A stretch of 64,000 nt of DNA. Source: Perkinsus marinus ATCC 50983. Taxonomy: Eukaryota > Perkinsozoa > Perkinsida > Perkinsidae. The notes beneath the pieces are model-generated. The model ran no database searches. It was not told the DNA's origin and worked only from the letters and a program-made list of their open reading frames with translations. Both the position numbers and the translations under genes were made by a program. The stretch is from assembly GCF_000006405.1 (NCBI RefSeq), contig NW_003215602.1, positions 140,768-204,767 of the forward strand, read 5' to 3'. Positions within the stretch are counted from its first letter, which is position 1; each line of letters opens with the position of its first letter. Positions 1-11,670 of this stretch are shown here, in pieces.

Positions 1-49
1 GTATGCATTTACAAGTGAATCTTCGTACCACGAAGTGTGTAGCATTTTG

Positions 50-535
50 AAGGGATCAGGATCACGGATCACGAGTAGTGTAACGTAGCGAAAAAGCCCC
101 GTTACAGGATCACGGCATTTTAACACGCAAAGTACCACTGATCCGTAAACTGATCCTCTTGATTAATCAGAAGCTTGATCCAATATTTGATCCGGATCAG
201 AGGGTGATCCCACGGGACCGAATGAATCACGGATCAACGAAATTTCTCAACTCGTCTGAGAATTTCTCAACCCCTTGATCTTTGGATCACGGATCAAGTT
301 TTTTCTCAAGAATCATAGATCAGGATCAAAAATGAGGTTCACGCGAGATCCAGATCATAGATCACGGATCAGTATCAAAGTTCAGGGATCGAGATCAACG
401 GTCAAGGATCAGGATCAAAGATCACGGATCGAGATCAAGAATCGCAGATCTGACTCACGGATCTCGGATCACGAAAGATTTGGCTCAGACGTCAAGATCA
501 ACGAGCGATCTGGATCATGTGCTTGATCCGTGGAT
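50..535. repeat. GATC-rich degenerate tandem repeat
   Basis: The motif GGATCA(C/G) and its variants recur every 6-15 bases across the segment, densest at 285-535. The repeat is irregular rather than a clean satellite. An 83-codon open frame across it is rich in R, S and D and reads as repeat translation, so it is not called as a gene. Confidence 0.7.
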
Positions 536-539
536 CAGG

Positions 540-1097
540 ATCCGCATACCGGCCCTGGAAGATGTTGGTGCATCATCATCGATCGCTGTCTCAATCCTCC
601 GTAGCACACAATGTGTCTCTCTCGGGTGAAGAAAGCCCTTAGTTGAGCTTATGGTCCATAACCTCAGCTAAGGGCTCGTTCGATTCGAACGAGACACCTA
701 GCTCGCCAACGTCTCGGTATGGTCTCGGGGAGCCCATCTTGGGAAACACCTAGTGGTGGGAGACCTGCTTGAAATAGTCCAACGACGTAACAACAGCACT
801 TCTCACATCCACATGACTCGCTGGTCATAGTGGAAGCCTTAATCCATGAGAATCCTTCATCTCGAGTCGAGATTCTCGACTAATCCAAACGTCGGAACTG
901 CACTGATCGACATCATTACTCGGCTCACCGATGCCTACACAGAGAAGCCATCACTTCTATCTAATGTCGATTCTTCTTACCATCTTGAGTGCTTGTTATT
1001 TCGCCAATACATAAAACTAGCATACCGCTCGGATTGTGCTGAACGACAGCCTTTCCTCCTCGGGGACCGAAGTCTCCATCTTAGACGGAGACTAGCG
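540..1097. other. Gene-free stretch before Kelch-like remnant
   Basis: No frame here has recognisable protein features. The 114-codon plus-strand frame at 846-1190 partly overlaps the antisense of the Kelch-like exon and looks like a shadow. Confidence 0.4.
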
Positions 1098-1484
1098 TTA
1101 TCTGAATACCAACAATTCACAGTATACTGGAGCCTGTCGGGCGGCCCGACTTGGGCCTACCTCTTTCCACGACACTCCGCCGTCGTCTGACCTCCACACG
1201 TCAGAAAGGAAATCCGTCATAGTAGTGCCCCCGACCATGATTATCGACTGGCCGCATATCATACCAGGCGTACTCTCAACAATACACATTCGAAGGGAAC
1301 TCACCGTTGATGGTGGTGAATGATTCACCGTGAATCCCATGGCCCATCGGGGTTCCCATGGGGCGCACACAGACAGGCGTTGCCGACTTCCACCGGAGCC
1401 GTCAGAGCACCAAACGTCATTGAGGTGGATGTTGCTTATACCAATCCCTCCGCAAACAACTGTTGTTTGCGGAGGGCTACACAA
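1098..1484 (-). pseudogene. Kelch-like repeat protein fragment
   Basis: The minus-strand frame shows two Kelch-type blades: LNDVWCSDGSGGS near the start and LSDVWRSDDGGVSW near the end. These match the 'NDVW-S-D-G-W' motif of Kelch/galactose-oxidase-like propellers. A GT...AG intron can be drawn between FTVNHSPPST and SIIMVGG, joining a proper 'MVGG' beta strand to the second blade. Reading past a possible donor after SWKE gives a stop after a few codons, and I found no further blades on either side. A full propeller needs five to seven, so this is a gene fragment or decayed copy. Lineage-specific Kelch-like families are common in protists; no function is assigned. Confidence 0.45.
1446..1476. 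repeat. Perfect 31-nt palindrome (15-bp arms, 1-nt centre)
   Basis: The left arm CCCTCCGCAAACAAC is followed by a single T and then its exact reverse complement. It could form a tight cruciform. A second palindrome of identical geometry but different sequence lies at 19489-19519. Confidence 0.9.
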
Positions 1485-2287
1485 TGTTAAACAATGTTTA
1501 ACAACAATTCTGAGACACTAAGAGCCTGTATTTGATACGACATAATAACTACTCACCTTCCACTGTGCAGAAATTCTGCAGTGACTGAGATTCTCAGTGA
1601 CTGAGACCCACTCTGAAATTCTCAGATGATCGTAACAACAACCGGTATATGCTTCAGCCTAAATCAAATAGTCGGGATGCCTTGAACTGCACCGATGAAT
1701 TATGACTTAGTGTATCCCGTACATCAGTGACCCTGTTGTTTAGTGCTCTCCCTCATTGACTCCATGATGGAATCAATGCCAATCTCCCGAACCGCCGCTA
1801 CTTGAGAGTATAGGATCCGTCCAACCTGCCAAGTTTTACTTGGTCATCAATGAAAAGAAACACAGGACGACTTGGACAGGATTTCTCGTCAAGCGAAGAT
1901 GGCAGAAATTAAACTTCATTCTGCGATGAATCTATAAAGCAGAGCCAGATGGTACACAGTAACCGAGAGCCATTTTTCGGACTAACCATACTTGGGCCCA
2001 GTATATGCTACATTGTACAACATGCAATGTAGAGAGCAAACGCAACTCTGAGATACTTAATTTCCAACAATCGTCAACTTCCCGAGAATTCAGTGAAGTC
2101 AATTCATTCCGAAAAGAAATTCATCAAAGAGCTTACAGCACTTGCGAGGGCCAGGAGCCCAACAGAGTCGCTGTTCTGCGAACTGCTCTAGGAATATTCT
2201 CGCCGCTCTGTCGGAAATTCACCATTCAAGAGAAGACATCATAGCCTACGGGACAAGCCCAGGGTGTAACTCCAGTACACTGAATAT
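1485..2287. other. Non-coding stretch
   Basis: AT-rich sequence with short direct repeats (for example CAGTGACTGAGA near 1578 and 1597). The 79-codon plus frame at 2005-2244 has no recognisable features. Confidence 0.4.
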
Positions 2288-2869
2288 CTATTGGTAAGTT
2301 TTCTCATCTTCGTTCGGCAGCAGCGCAAAGATTATTGGGCATATACGCTCCGTCCTGCGTCGCATCAAAATGGTATATTGCTGAGACTCTCGGCAGCTGA
2401 CACAGTGTTTGAAAGTGCTATCCAAAGAGATGTAGATCTCCTCATATTCCCATCCCACCATGTATTTGTATCGGTCATACACTGCCAGACAGTAAACTCG
2501 ACTTGGCAGCAAACTAGAGGACGACTCATAAACTATGAGCCATAATATTGTTATCGCTCTATCGAAGTGATACATGATGATGGCTATTCGGACCATGTGT
2601 AATGATGTATGATGCATGGGCAACCAGATCCGACCATTACCAACCTGGTATAGGTGACCACCCGATATATGCGATCTGGGTGACCCGGTATAAATTAAAA
2701 TAGTGGGCAATATCGTATGATCTGTCATTTTACACAGGGCCTCTAAGTTAGAGGCTCTAAGTATCCAACTACTTTCTCGAAACTTTGAAAATGAGGCAGC
2801 CCAAGGGGAGTTCCAGCGTCCCCTCACTTGACTGGAGAGAGACCAAAGTTCATCGCGGAGAGAAGTCAC
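2288..2869 (-). CDS. Hypothetical protein, possible lineage-specific family
   Basis: A 193-codon minus-strand frame, long for this intron-dense window. The C-terminal half (YCLAVYDRYKYMVGWEYEE, then alternating hydrophobic and charged strands) reads like real protein. The N-terminal half is less convincing and may include intron. The pattern of short beta-like strands resembles the hypothetical at 63151-63849, but I cannot show homology by eye. No function assigned. Confidence 0.35.
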   Translation of the reverse strand: MTSLRDELWSLSSQVRGRWNSPWAASFSKFRESSWILRASNLEALCKMTDHTILPTILIYTGSPRSHISGGHLYQVGNGRIWLPMHHTSLHMVRIAIIMYHFDRAITILWLIVYESSSSLLPSRVYCLAVYDRYKYMVGWEYEEIYISLDSTFKHCVSCRESQQYTILMRRRTERICPIIFALLPNEDEKTYQ

Positions 2870-3294
2870 CGCTCGTGGAAGTTATTATTGGCAATGGCTT
2901 AGTAACTCGCTGGGGATTGGAAAGGCAATGTTGAGCAAATTAACACCGGATACGCACGACTCCCGTGATTACTGGAGCCCGGGTGGGTTAGCTCTATTAG
3001 GAATTACATAAACGATGAACATCAATAGACTGAGAATGTGGACGGGAAAAGCATCCCCGGGGATGATCCCCCTTTAAATTTCATTCGCGTCGCAACTGAG
3101 TTCGCTACGTTCATGTACAAGGACCGGTCGGAACTTCGCCCAATACTACTTATTCTGACTGGATCCTCCCGTTCGAACAGCGGCAATCGTAGTGTCTCAT
3201 TCAACTTCTTCGGAAGCGGCACTGTGTAGGTGGTCCTGGCACAATTAAAGACCGCTGTGCAACATCGATAAAGTGGTGACAATTTCACCGTGAC

Positions 3295-3882
3295 ATGATG
3301 AGCAACACGATGCAACTGAAAGCTCATATGAATCATATTGAGTACCTAATCTCTCGCCCTGTCAGTTGCCTAGAATTTATTCTTCGACTCGCTAATGAGC
3401 AAGACATAAGGGAAGAAAAACCGTCTGAATCAAAGGTTGTTAATCATTGCACATTAAAGAGGATAATTTTACTGAGCTTGCATCCGGGTTCAATCCCTGG
3501 ATCGGTCGTTTTTCTACGAAACGATTACAAGCCATACAGCAACTTGAATGAATCTATGTTGATCGAAGGGCGATTATCTCTCTGTTCCACAGTTTCTCAA
3601 TTTTCATCGCAAATGGCGGCTAGCCTTGTTGGCGAACTCTTCGACAAGTGGGATCTGACCTTCCCTGAGAAAGCAACGAAAAAAGAAGGTACTAGTGTAT
3701 CGGGTATATTGTCATCACTCACTGTCTCACGTCAGCTCTCCCCGACCCTACCGGGTTCAATTGGAAAGTGCAGCAATCAGGAGAGGCAGCGGGTCAACAG
3801 GCCATCCAAAAGCTTGCCCAACAAAAAGCTATCCTGGAGAAACGTAGTTACTCTTATGCGACTGGGCTCATATAACCGTTAA
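3295..3882 (+). CDS. Hypothetical open frame (195 codons)
   Basis: An uninterrupted plus-strand frame with no motif I recognise. A shorter frame follows at 3995-4216 with a hydrophobic start and may be a further exon. The composition is serine- and leucine-rich. It could be a lineage-specific gene or chance. Confidence 0.25.
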   Translation: MMSNTMQLKAHMNHIEYLISRPVSCLEFILRLANEQDIREEKPSESKVVNHCTLKRIILLSLHPGSIPGSVVFLRNDYKPYSNLNESMLIEGRLSLCSTVSQFSSQMAASLVGELFDKWDLTFPEKATKKEGTSVSGILSSLTVSRQLSPTLPGSIGKCSNQERQRVNRPSKSLPNKKLSWRNVVTLMRLGSYNR

Positions 3883-5145
3883 TAGGCGCATGGGAGACTG
3901 CTATCAGTCCGGCTAAGTCAATATTCATGAACTTGTTCATGCTCTGGATGAGCGGCTCTGGACCTGGTAACTATTCCCTGCTGTTCGTAGTAGTTTGTAC
4001 AGCTACGCTTTAGGCTTGTTTAGTATACTTATTGTGGGTTATGCTACTATGAACACCGTCAAGAGTCTTGCCAAATGCAACCAGGGTGAACCATTGACCA
4101 GCAAAGGGATAGTTTCAGCGCCTGTTACCATTTCAGTCTTCGACCAATTCGCTGCTGCTAACGTGATTCTCCAAAAGCTGGCTTACATTGGCATTAACGT
4201 TGCGATATTAGCGTAGGAAGCAAGTTCTGTGGGCTCCGTCAAGGTCTGTGCCTAGATACTTGGGGAATCATGCTGCGAATATGGGTATTCTGCCGATCGC
4301 CAGTGGGGACTGGATCCAGTTCATCCCGGAGCAACGGGTGACGTCCTGCTTTCTCCACGACAATTTTTATCAAGTTTTCCTCAGGTGGTAGAATCAGCTC
4401 GGCCTCTGAATGCGCGCTTGTTTGTTGATGACGTCAACGGTGGAATCTAGACCGTCCGTCATAAGTGTTCATTTTCTTGCAGTTTCGTCCGCCTCCCATG
4501 TGTTGAGTGATGGGGTTATCCAGGTGACTGCGTCATCGAGCACAGAAGGAAACGCAGAATGCTGCGACGATGTCTCCATTCAAACATTTCTTAACGCTCG
4601 TTTAAAATGTGGCCTTCGACGAACAAGCGGGCTAGACTCGGCAATTTCCGAGATAGTGATACTATCGCTATGACGATTCACGACTTTCCGCATCGACTAT
4701 CAATTTACTAACGCACAGAACGTGGACGTGCGTACGGATCAGGCTGGACCCAGTCGCTCTACGCTTCCTCAGTCGGAAGGCTTTCTCATCGTTGTAGGCA
4801 GCTGGGCTTCGATCCAACGGCGATTCTTGTCTTATCCTTATGCTGGACGAAGTGTCGTACCCTGTCTTCATGATTACTCTGATATTTGTCGAGCGCATGC
4901 AGATGTGATCGTGACCCATACAATGCACATTGCGCACTGCATAAGCCTTCTCCGTGACAAGTTCTCATTGAGTAATATACTCCCCCAAAGCTGCGCGCCG
5001 TAATATACTCCCCCAAAGCTGCGCGCCGTAAGTAGCCTTCGGCCCCACTCAAGAACAATGAACTTTGTCGACGTAAAACGAAGTCGGTTGGTCCAGTTAA
5101 AATCGCTCAAATAACAACTCTCGTTACTCCCGGAGCAGATGATGC
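3883..5145. other. Mostly non-coding; contains a 28-bp tandem duplication
   Basis: Several short overlapping frames on both strands are mutually exclusive and unsupported. The only clear structure is the exact 28-bp duplication at 4973-5028. Confidence 0.4.
4973..5028. repeat. Exact 28-bp tandem duplication
   Basis: The 28-bp unit starting TAATATACTCCCCC occupies 4973-5000 and is repeated exactly at 5001-5028. It looks like a recent slippage or duplication event. Confidence 0.9.
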
Positions 5146-5764
5146 TCAGAGGTATTTGTAGATATCCTTAGCCAGGGTGCAAGAAGCGCCTACATTATCC
5201 GGCTCGACCTCTATAGCCGCGATTTTCCCTGAGAGAAAAAATACCTATAACCATCTCCTCATGTTGGGCTCACCGTCCCTGATAACAGCAGCGAAGCGCT
5301 TGCATCTGACATTCCCGAGGACCGGAGTCACATCGAAATCAACCCCCAGAGCCTGAAGAAATACGATGCGAACAACAGAGGGCTAGTCGGACGCGATTGA
5401 CCTTAGCGGTATCAGCCTTGATGTCGGCGAGCATGTGAATCTTGCCCTCGGCCCCTGTGACTTTACCCCAGGCTTGCATGACGAAACTGTCATTGACAGC
5501 CATGCAAGCGATGACCTCAACGCCCTTGGCCTTCAGCTGTTCGTAGTCCTTGAGGTAACTGAATCACCACAGAATCACCACGCACGGCACTAACAAGACT
5601 TACCTTGGCAAGTGGGTCTGGTCACAAGTGGGAGTGAAGGCTCCTGGGACTCCGAAGAGAATCCCAGTTTTCATCCCAAAAACATCAGCCAAGGTCTTCT
5701 TGTCGTCAGGGCTTGTCTCGAAGAGTTCAGTCTTGGTAAGGGAGGAACCAACAGCGATAACCAT
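5146..5764 (-). CDS. PRDX5: Peroxiredoxin-5-type thioredoxin peroxidase
   Basis: Reduces hydrogen peroxide and alkyl hydroperoxides using thioredoxin-type donors (AhpE/Prx5 family knowledge). Four exons join in frame: 5604-5764, 5402-5558, 5274-5352 and 5146-5228, giving 159 aa, the usual Prx5 length. Introns are 45, 49 and 45 bp, all GT-AG. The peroxidatic site FGVPGAFTPTC is at residues 37-47 (Cys47), followed by DQTHLP. Later come VIACMAVND, VTPVLGNVRCKRFAAVI and a C-terminal VEPDNVGASCTLA, all in family order. I chose the Met directly before VIAVGSSL; a longer frame upstream adds 16 residues and may be 5' leader or a weak targeting extension. The neighbouring LRAT gene is on the same strand. 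Confidence in family is high; compartment is unknown. Confidence 0.93.
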
Positions 5765-6138
5765 GTTAAATAAACCTGGTAGTCGAGCTAAGAAGGCATC
5801 GAGGAAGACCACTTGAAAGTAACACTATCCGTGAAAATTGCCGATTCTCGCTCGCCTGCACAGGGTGCACGCATGCTCAAGGCGTGAACGTCACCCAAGA
5901 TCTGAATATCGCACTGCGAATTCTTATCACTCTATGACTCGACGTGTGTTTTCACCCGTACCCGAAGTTTGTGGAGTGTAGAGAGGTGCAAACACTGGTC
6001 GGACCCCTGGTCTACAAGCATCACGCACCAGTCAGGTCCATGATGCGCTCATTCGCTAATAGAGTCTCTGGTTGGCAAGAATAGCAATCTATTTATTCCA
6101 ACGATCCGATAACGCAATACGTCTGGCTGAGAGAATAA

Positions 6139-7567
6139 TCACTTTCTTGAAGCAGCACGATCCACATCGCACAAAGCAGATCGCAAGGCAGTCTCCCACT
6201 CGGTCGCACTCATCGGGCTTGTGATGTAATCCGGATTACGCAGAAGCTGTGGGTTCTCGGATATGTCAACAACGATCGCGCCAAGCATCGAGATACCTAT
6301 CGGAACGTCTTCCATGTGCGAACGAGGAATACGCCAATCACACTTTGCGATAGATCATCCGAGTTCACCGCTCTGTCTACAGCGTTCGGCAAAACCACTG
6401 GTACTGAGGCAAAGATCTTAGCGACGATGGCTTTGAAGAGCTTCAGATTGTCGTCTTTTCTCGTTGACGGTGTGTGCAGGAAGGTTGAGGCGAACGCAGT
6501 CACACTGTCACCTACAATTGGGTTGAGTTGGGAGATGCGTGGAGGTCCGTGCACTGCTCACTATGCTTGTATGCCGACTGAGCTGCGGTGCTCACTGCTG
6601 CTGAAGCCGCTGCCACATGAGCATCTGATGACCTCATAGTTCACTATGGTGGTAGGTTCTGCAATTCTTCTCAGCAAGTAAATACGCCCACCTCGAAAGC
6701 CCAGCGACTGGGCAACTGAACTCGTTATCGAAGATAGCTGCCGGAACCTCTCAGGATCACTTTGACCAATGGCTCGCCTCTCGGTCGACCCAAAGTTTAC
6801 AATACCACTCCCTGAAAACATCGAGTTGTCATCGGGCCAGCGAGACTCTATGACACTCACTGGGTCCAAGTTCACACCAACAACAGAAGAGTTCACAGTT
6901 CTTCTCGAGCAGATTATACTCGACGTCCAAATTGTTGACCATCGAGAGGGCTCTAAGAGCGACCATCCACGTAGGGTCTGGCACTTTCAAAGAACACGTG
7001 CCAGACCGCTCTGACTGAATCTGACCAGCATAGGCATTCCAATGTGAACTATCTGAATAGTAGGACACACTTGTTCGTTGGTGCAGCCATATTTGAATCT
7101 CTTGACCGATGAGGTCCCTTGCTCTCCCGCAAAGGTCCCAAGTGACGTCAACTTGATAGCAGCTTCACTAGCTTGGTGACCACTGAAATGCACCACGCTA
7201 CCTGCAGAGAGCATCGACTTCCACACGATCGAGAGCAAGACGACGGTGGAGAGCAAGACAGCCACTCCCCTCACATCGTACAGCACACGCCGCGATGGTC
7301 GCAGGTCTCGTTCGGACACGGGTTGATGTCCACGATGATTCCATGGTGTGAATATCTTGACAGAGAAATTCACTCCAAGGATCAACCGAAGTCATACAAG
7401 GATCCTTTCCGCCACTGATAAATATGGTCACCAACTTTCAAGTCAGTTTTCTTCACGGAGTTGCCCACTGACTTTGTCGCTACGCCCCAGAAAAATGAGG
7501 CGGCCGCCAGCGCTGCCTTAGCCGCGGCAGCATTCGTTCGGTGTGAGTCGTTCGAATGGTGAGCCAT
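6139..7567 (-). CDS. LRAT-domain (H-NC type) protein
   Basis: Exons joined by short introns rebuild an LRAT-like thiol acyltransferase/protease fold (NlpC/P60 superfamily). The order is: Ala-rich start (MAHHSNDSH), LKVGDHIYQWRKGSL, intron, YSHHGIIVDINPCPN with the catalytic-type His, VVHFSGH, then VEYNLLEKNCELFCCWC with the catalytic Cys in the NCE motif. The LxxxHHGI and NCExF motifs are family hallmarks; members act as phospholipid acyltransferases or lecithin:retinol acyltransferases. A roughly 150-residue C-terminal extension (GDSVTAFASTF ... SATEWETALRSALCD) has no motif I know. The extension is linked by plausible splices (intron about 49 bp near 6300) to a TGA at 6139-6141. The acid-tolerant extension and final exon joins are less certain than the domain itself. 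Substrate unknown. Confidence 0.8.
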
Positions 7568-7781
7568 TCAGTCCAACATAAAAACTGAAGATGACAAGAC
7601 AACACCCACCGCAAACGTAGTGAGTGACGATTCTCATAGTTTCGTAGACTAACCCAGGGGACCACAAGCCGCTCGCTTGTACAAAAGCAGAGTAGCAGGA
7701 ACACAGCAGAGCGTAGGACGAAACGGATACCCGATATCAAAATAGCAAAGATAATGGATATGATTGGCAAACCTTGAATGG

Positions 7782-10700
7782 TCAAGAGTGCGTGTGAAAT
7801 ATGTCGCCTTCAACAAATTGATCGAACATGTACAGTGCCTCCGATGGCTTGTCCATAGGAACCATATGTCCTGCATTATAGACTCGTAGAAACGCAAAGT
7901 TCTCGTACTGCTGGAGATGGCCAACTGGCATCACCAGCACTCCTCCATCTGAGAAAGAGTCGGACATCAGTTCAACCGCGACGGAAGCCTCTTAATATCG
8001 TGGGCAGTAGCAACGAATAATTTACCGTCTCGTTTGCCCCATGGCTTTGGCTTTTGCCGACCAAATTCTGATTGGTGAGCCCAGGGGAGGGCATTGGTCC
8101 ATGCTTGATTGCCGAGCCAGTTACACAGATAATCTTGGTCCCCAGCATATATCAGTACTCGGAGACCTCTGTCTAATACAAGCTTGACGTCAGAGGCACA
8201 GGAACGTGAGAACTCGGTGGGTCGGAGGTGCAATGCTACCTGGGCAAATCTCAACAGGGGACCGAATGTTGAAGCCCGATCATCTCGAAGATGAAAGTGC
8301 TGGCTAAAATGATAATATAATAGCTCACCCCAGGAGAGTCGGATCTCCAAGGTCTCAAGGCTCCTAGGTCTTTCATGACCAGGGGGTTGTTTAGATATCT
8401 GTTCATCGGCGTGAAATTGTATTCTCCGCGTTTACGCAAATCATACCTGAGTCCAAGTGATACTGGGGAACTCAGACTACTCTCTCTTCGGAAACACAAT
8501 ACCTTAAATACTGAGTTTTCGGAAAGGGAAGGCTGGCCCCGAGGTCGTCCAGCCGACCTCGACGGAACATCATTACGGGTACGTGATCACATACTTTGGG
8601 AACAGTTCATCAGCTGCGGCGATGGGCAATGCAAACGAAAAGATACAGGAGATGAAAGATCCACAATGGATCAATAACTCATAAGTTCAACATCATCATA
8701 CTTCTTCGTATGAGACCAAGTGGGTTGAACCAGAACCGCTCCCCTGTCGCAGAATCGATCAGGTTGATCGACGTAGGTGAGCGGTGACCGCTTAGGTTCT
8801 ACAACCGTCTGTTATTAACTGATGACTACACCATGAAAATTCGTGATCGTTAACAGGTATATATCTCGCAGCGTACTTGCTACATTGCGAGTGTATCAGA
8901 TACACCGTATCTTCAGGTTTCACTAGAGGAAAGCTGCAATTCATACCTCCTTGACGTTATTCTGCGAAGTTCGAGCCTAACATTCGATAACCTTTTCGCG
9001 AGTGCTGTCTCTGTTTCCTTGCTTGATGTCTACTCAGCCTTTCTGAAGCGTTCAGGGAGCATATCCAGATCGGCATCACCCTGGAAGTGTATGTAGACTG
9101 CTCGCTGAGAGTGCTCAATGACTATCCGATCGTCAGCCGCCGATGAGAATTCCAAGAATTCTCAAGATCAGAATTTGTTTCGCGTGTCGCAAACTGATTG
9201 CAAGACCGACGATGCAATCAGGAACCAGATCCAACTTGCAGATACTCAATCGTAATCTACGAGTCATCGATCGCGGAACTCCAGCGCAGGACGTAACAGG
9301 CAGAACCTCCTTCAGAGCATTCCAACTTTCGATGGCCGCAATGCGAGCATATGACACACTACTGTGTATTAAGCAAGACATGCTCTCTTGCTGAACTTCA
9401 CCAGAGTAAGATAGTCCTACCAAGATCACTCTCAGAATGCAGTAAGACTTTTCACCAAACGAAGCTTAGCTTCGCCTGTTGCTCATTGAACCGTCAGAAG
9501 CTGCTAATTGGATCAGATCGTCAATAGTTCCGGGATCGGAAAGAATGCACTGCTATCGAGTGATACTTTCATCGGGTGGAAACCATGCTATGGAGTTCAT
9601 GGACAACGAGTCGGTCTGGAGTGGATGCATGTGGAACCATACGTGGACGACCCAAAATTCACACATCTCGAGTCATCGGTCAGTCGATTGCATCGAGTTA
9701 TATCACATGGAGCATGAAAACGTAAAAACGGGGTCACCCAAAATCTTCCCGCACCAATACTGGAAGGGGAGGACAAGCATACTCATGCCTCAAGTAACAG
9801 TCCGATCTTCGGTGTCGTTGTGAAAGATTCTTACTTGTTATATCCGGCAGTGATAATAGGCATCATCATCGCAGTTTCAAATGTCAACCACGCGTTAATG
9901 CAGACTTCTGGCAAACTGAACCACGATTCTCGAGCCTGAATATAAGTCGCATAGGCTCGGTTCTAGTCGAGAGTGAAGTGTCCCTCAAGCAGCGATAAAT
10001 TGGCTCGGATCGCATCAGTCCATCGGAACGAATAGGACTTCGTCATTCAGTTATACTGACCCTCGAATCAATCGAAGCGATGAAGATGAACTCAGGCTTA
10101 CGACGCGTTAATGAAGCGCGACACGACATGCGCACCTTCCCCACCTTAGTAGACTGGTGCAGACATTCTGCGAGATATTTGTCCAACTTCGGCATCACAC
10201 TCATCATTTCATCGTAGGTCGCTCTCGACACTACGGATGGGGCCGTCGTGGAGTTGTAAGCCTAATACATACCACAGCTGATGACCGAGTGGACATACAC
10301 TGTTACCATTTGGGGATACCATTGCAGCTGTATTCCAGGCACTGTCACTCCGTTACCAATAGCCATCCCACGAAAGTCTATGAGCACTCTGCCGGGCAAT
10401 GAACCTGAGACTATCAATACTGCATGTACTGATATTTGACATCACTGTTTTCTAATTAACGAGGGACTAAAAGCATCGCCGACATCTTCCCTCAAATCAC
10501 CCTCAGCCCTTATTTCATCGTTCTTCTTGATTATCGTCGCAGCTAGCGAAGGTACGTACTGTCCACCAAAAGATTCTCCCGTGATGAAGAATCGATCGTT
10601 GAAATGTGGGAAGCGCCGGAAGAATGCTTGAAGGAATATATACATATCCTCTGAGACCTCCTCTTCGTCCCGATCATACGCCCCCGTTGAGAAACCAGTA

Positions 10701-11541
10701 CCAGGCGGTTGGTCAACCCAAAGCATGTTAGAAGACTCCGTCCAGCTATATTGATTGAACGTTGTAGTAGAGTTTTTCTGTACCCTACAAGGACCATTCT
10801 CCATCAGCAAGCCTAGCATTGAACTCATCCCGGGGCCGCCACTGAGCCATAGGGTAGTGGGTGGGCGTACAGTGCGATTTCTCGATTCGAAAAACCAGAA
10901 GAAATATTTCTTGTTGAGCCTTGGGTCAACAGTAAAATAGCCACTGTATTGTTCAACACTGTCATCGCACAACTTCGGTTTTCGCAGGAGCACACGGCCA
11001 CAGGCGCCCCCAATGTCATAGCTGAGGTGCTGAGTAAAGTGCACACCGTTGTCAATACCCATGCCTTGGAGGCTGTACATCTGCGCAGAATTCACTGAGC
11101 AATCTGATCGAAACCGAAAGTAAACCAAAGCCTCGCGAGTAATGTTTTTATACTTTGCCAGTAGCGGGGAAATTCACATTCGTCATGCGAAACAATGAAA
11201 TTCACCAGACTATCGTTGGATAGACGATCATTCCTCCATTTAATTGGAACTACTCCTTCCTGGCTAACTAACTACTTACTAAAATGCCTCAGAATGTGTC
11301 ATAACTCATAACCATGAAAGCCGAGCTACATCAACTCACTTGTCATCCCAGGCCTTGTGGCGCCATCGCCGACGTTCGTCCATATCAACATAGTCAACGG
11401 CCCCGCTATGCACACAGCCAATATAGTTGTTCTAAACAGATTGCTCGCCCACAGTGCTTTCAGACGTCTTCTGCAGCGTATCGTCCATCGGTCTCTCGAA
11501 CGCAGCAGAGGCTCGTACACTTCTGTTGTTTGCCGAAGCAT
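7782..11541 (-). CDS. Membrane-anchored S10 serine carboxypeptidase
   Basis: Removes C-terminal residues from peptides (carboxypeptidase Y/cathepsin A family). Eight exons join in frame to 549 aa: 11340-11541, 10446-11094, 10307-10388, 10145-10261, 9835-9935, 8329-8446, 8026-8239 and 7782-7948. Exon 1 encodes a basic stretch and then a single hydrophobic segment ([17 protein letters not shown]), a signal anchor. The hallmark motifs follow: [23 protein letters not shown], nucleophile [10 protein letters not shown] (Ser242), [18 protein letters not shown], the acid region [19 protein letters not shown] (Asp near 457-459) and [13 protein letters not shown] (His522). All triad parts are present. 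Introns are mostly 45-120 bp; the one between 8447 and 9834 is 1,388 bp. It probably works in the lumen of a vacuole, lysosome or secretory compartment. Confidence 0.95.
8447..9834 (-). other. Unusually long intron of the S10 carboxypeptidase gene
   Basis: Flanking exons join perfectly in phase (…GYN|KYDLRK…). The 1.39-kb intron has no A/B element I can recognise. It contains unsupported frames at 9133-9429 (minus, 98 codons) and 9479-9823 (plus, 114 codons). A nested small gene is possible but not demonstrated. Confidence 0.6.
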
Positions 11542-11670
11542 AACAGAATTCAAGACTATTTTTATGCAACACACTCCCTCTCGGACAGACCAACATGCAT
11601 AGTAACGAGACGGGAAGCGTTTCAGAAACATGGAAATGCCAGAAACGTTGAATATGTCGTTGAGCGTGGT

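Noticed and set aside
275-526. 83-codon frame as a gene
   Set aside because: It is the translation of the GATC-rich repeat.
8447-9834. Nested gene from the frames at 9133-9429 and 9479-9823
   Set aside because: No motif, no supporting splice or composition signal; listed only as a long intron.
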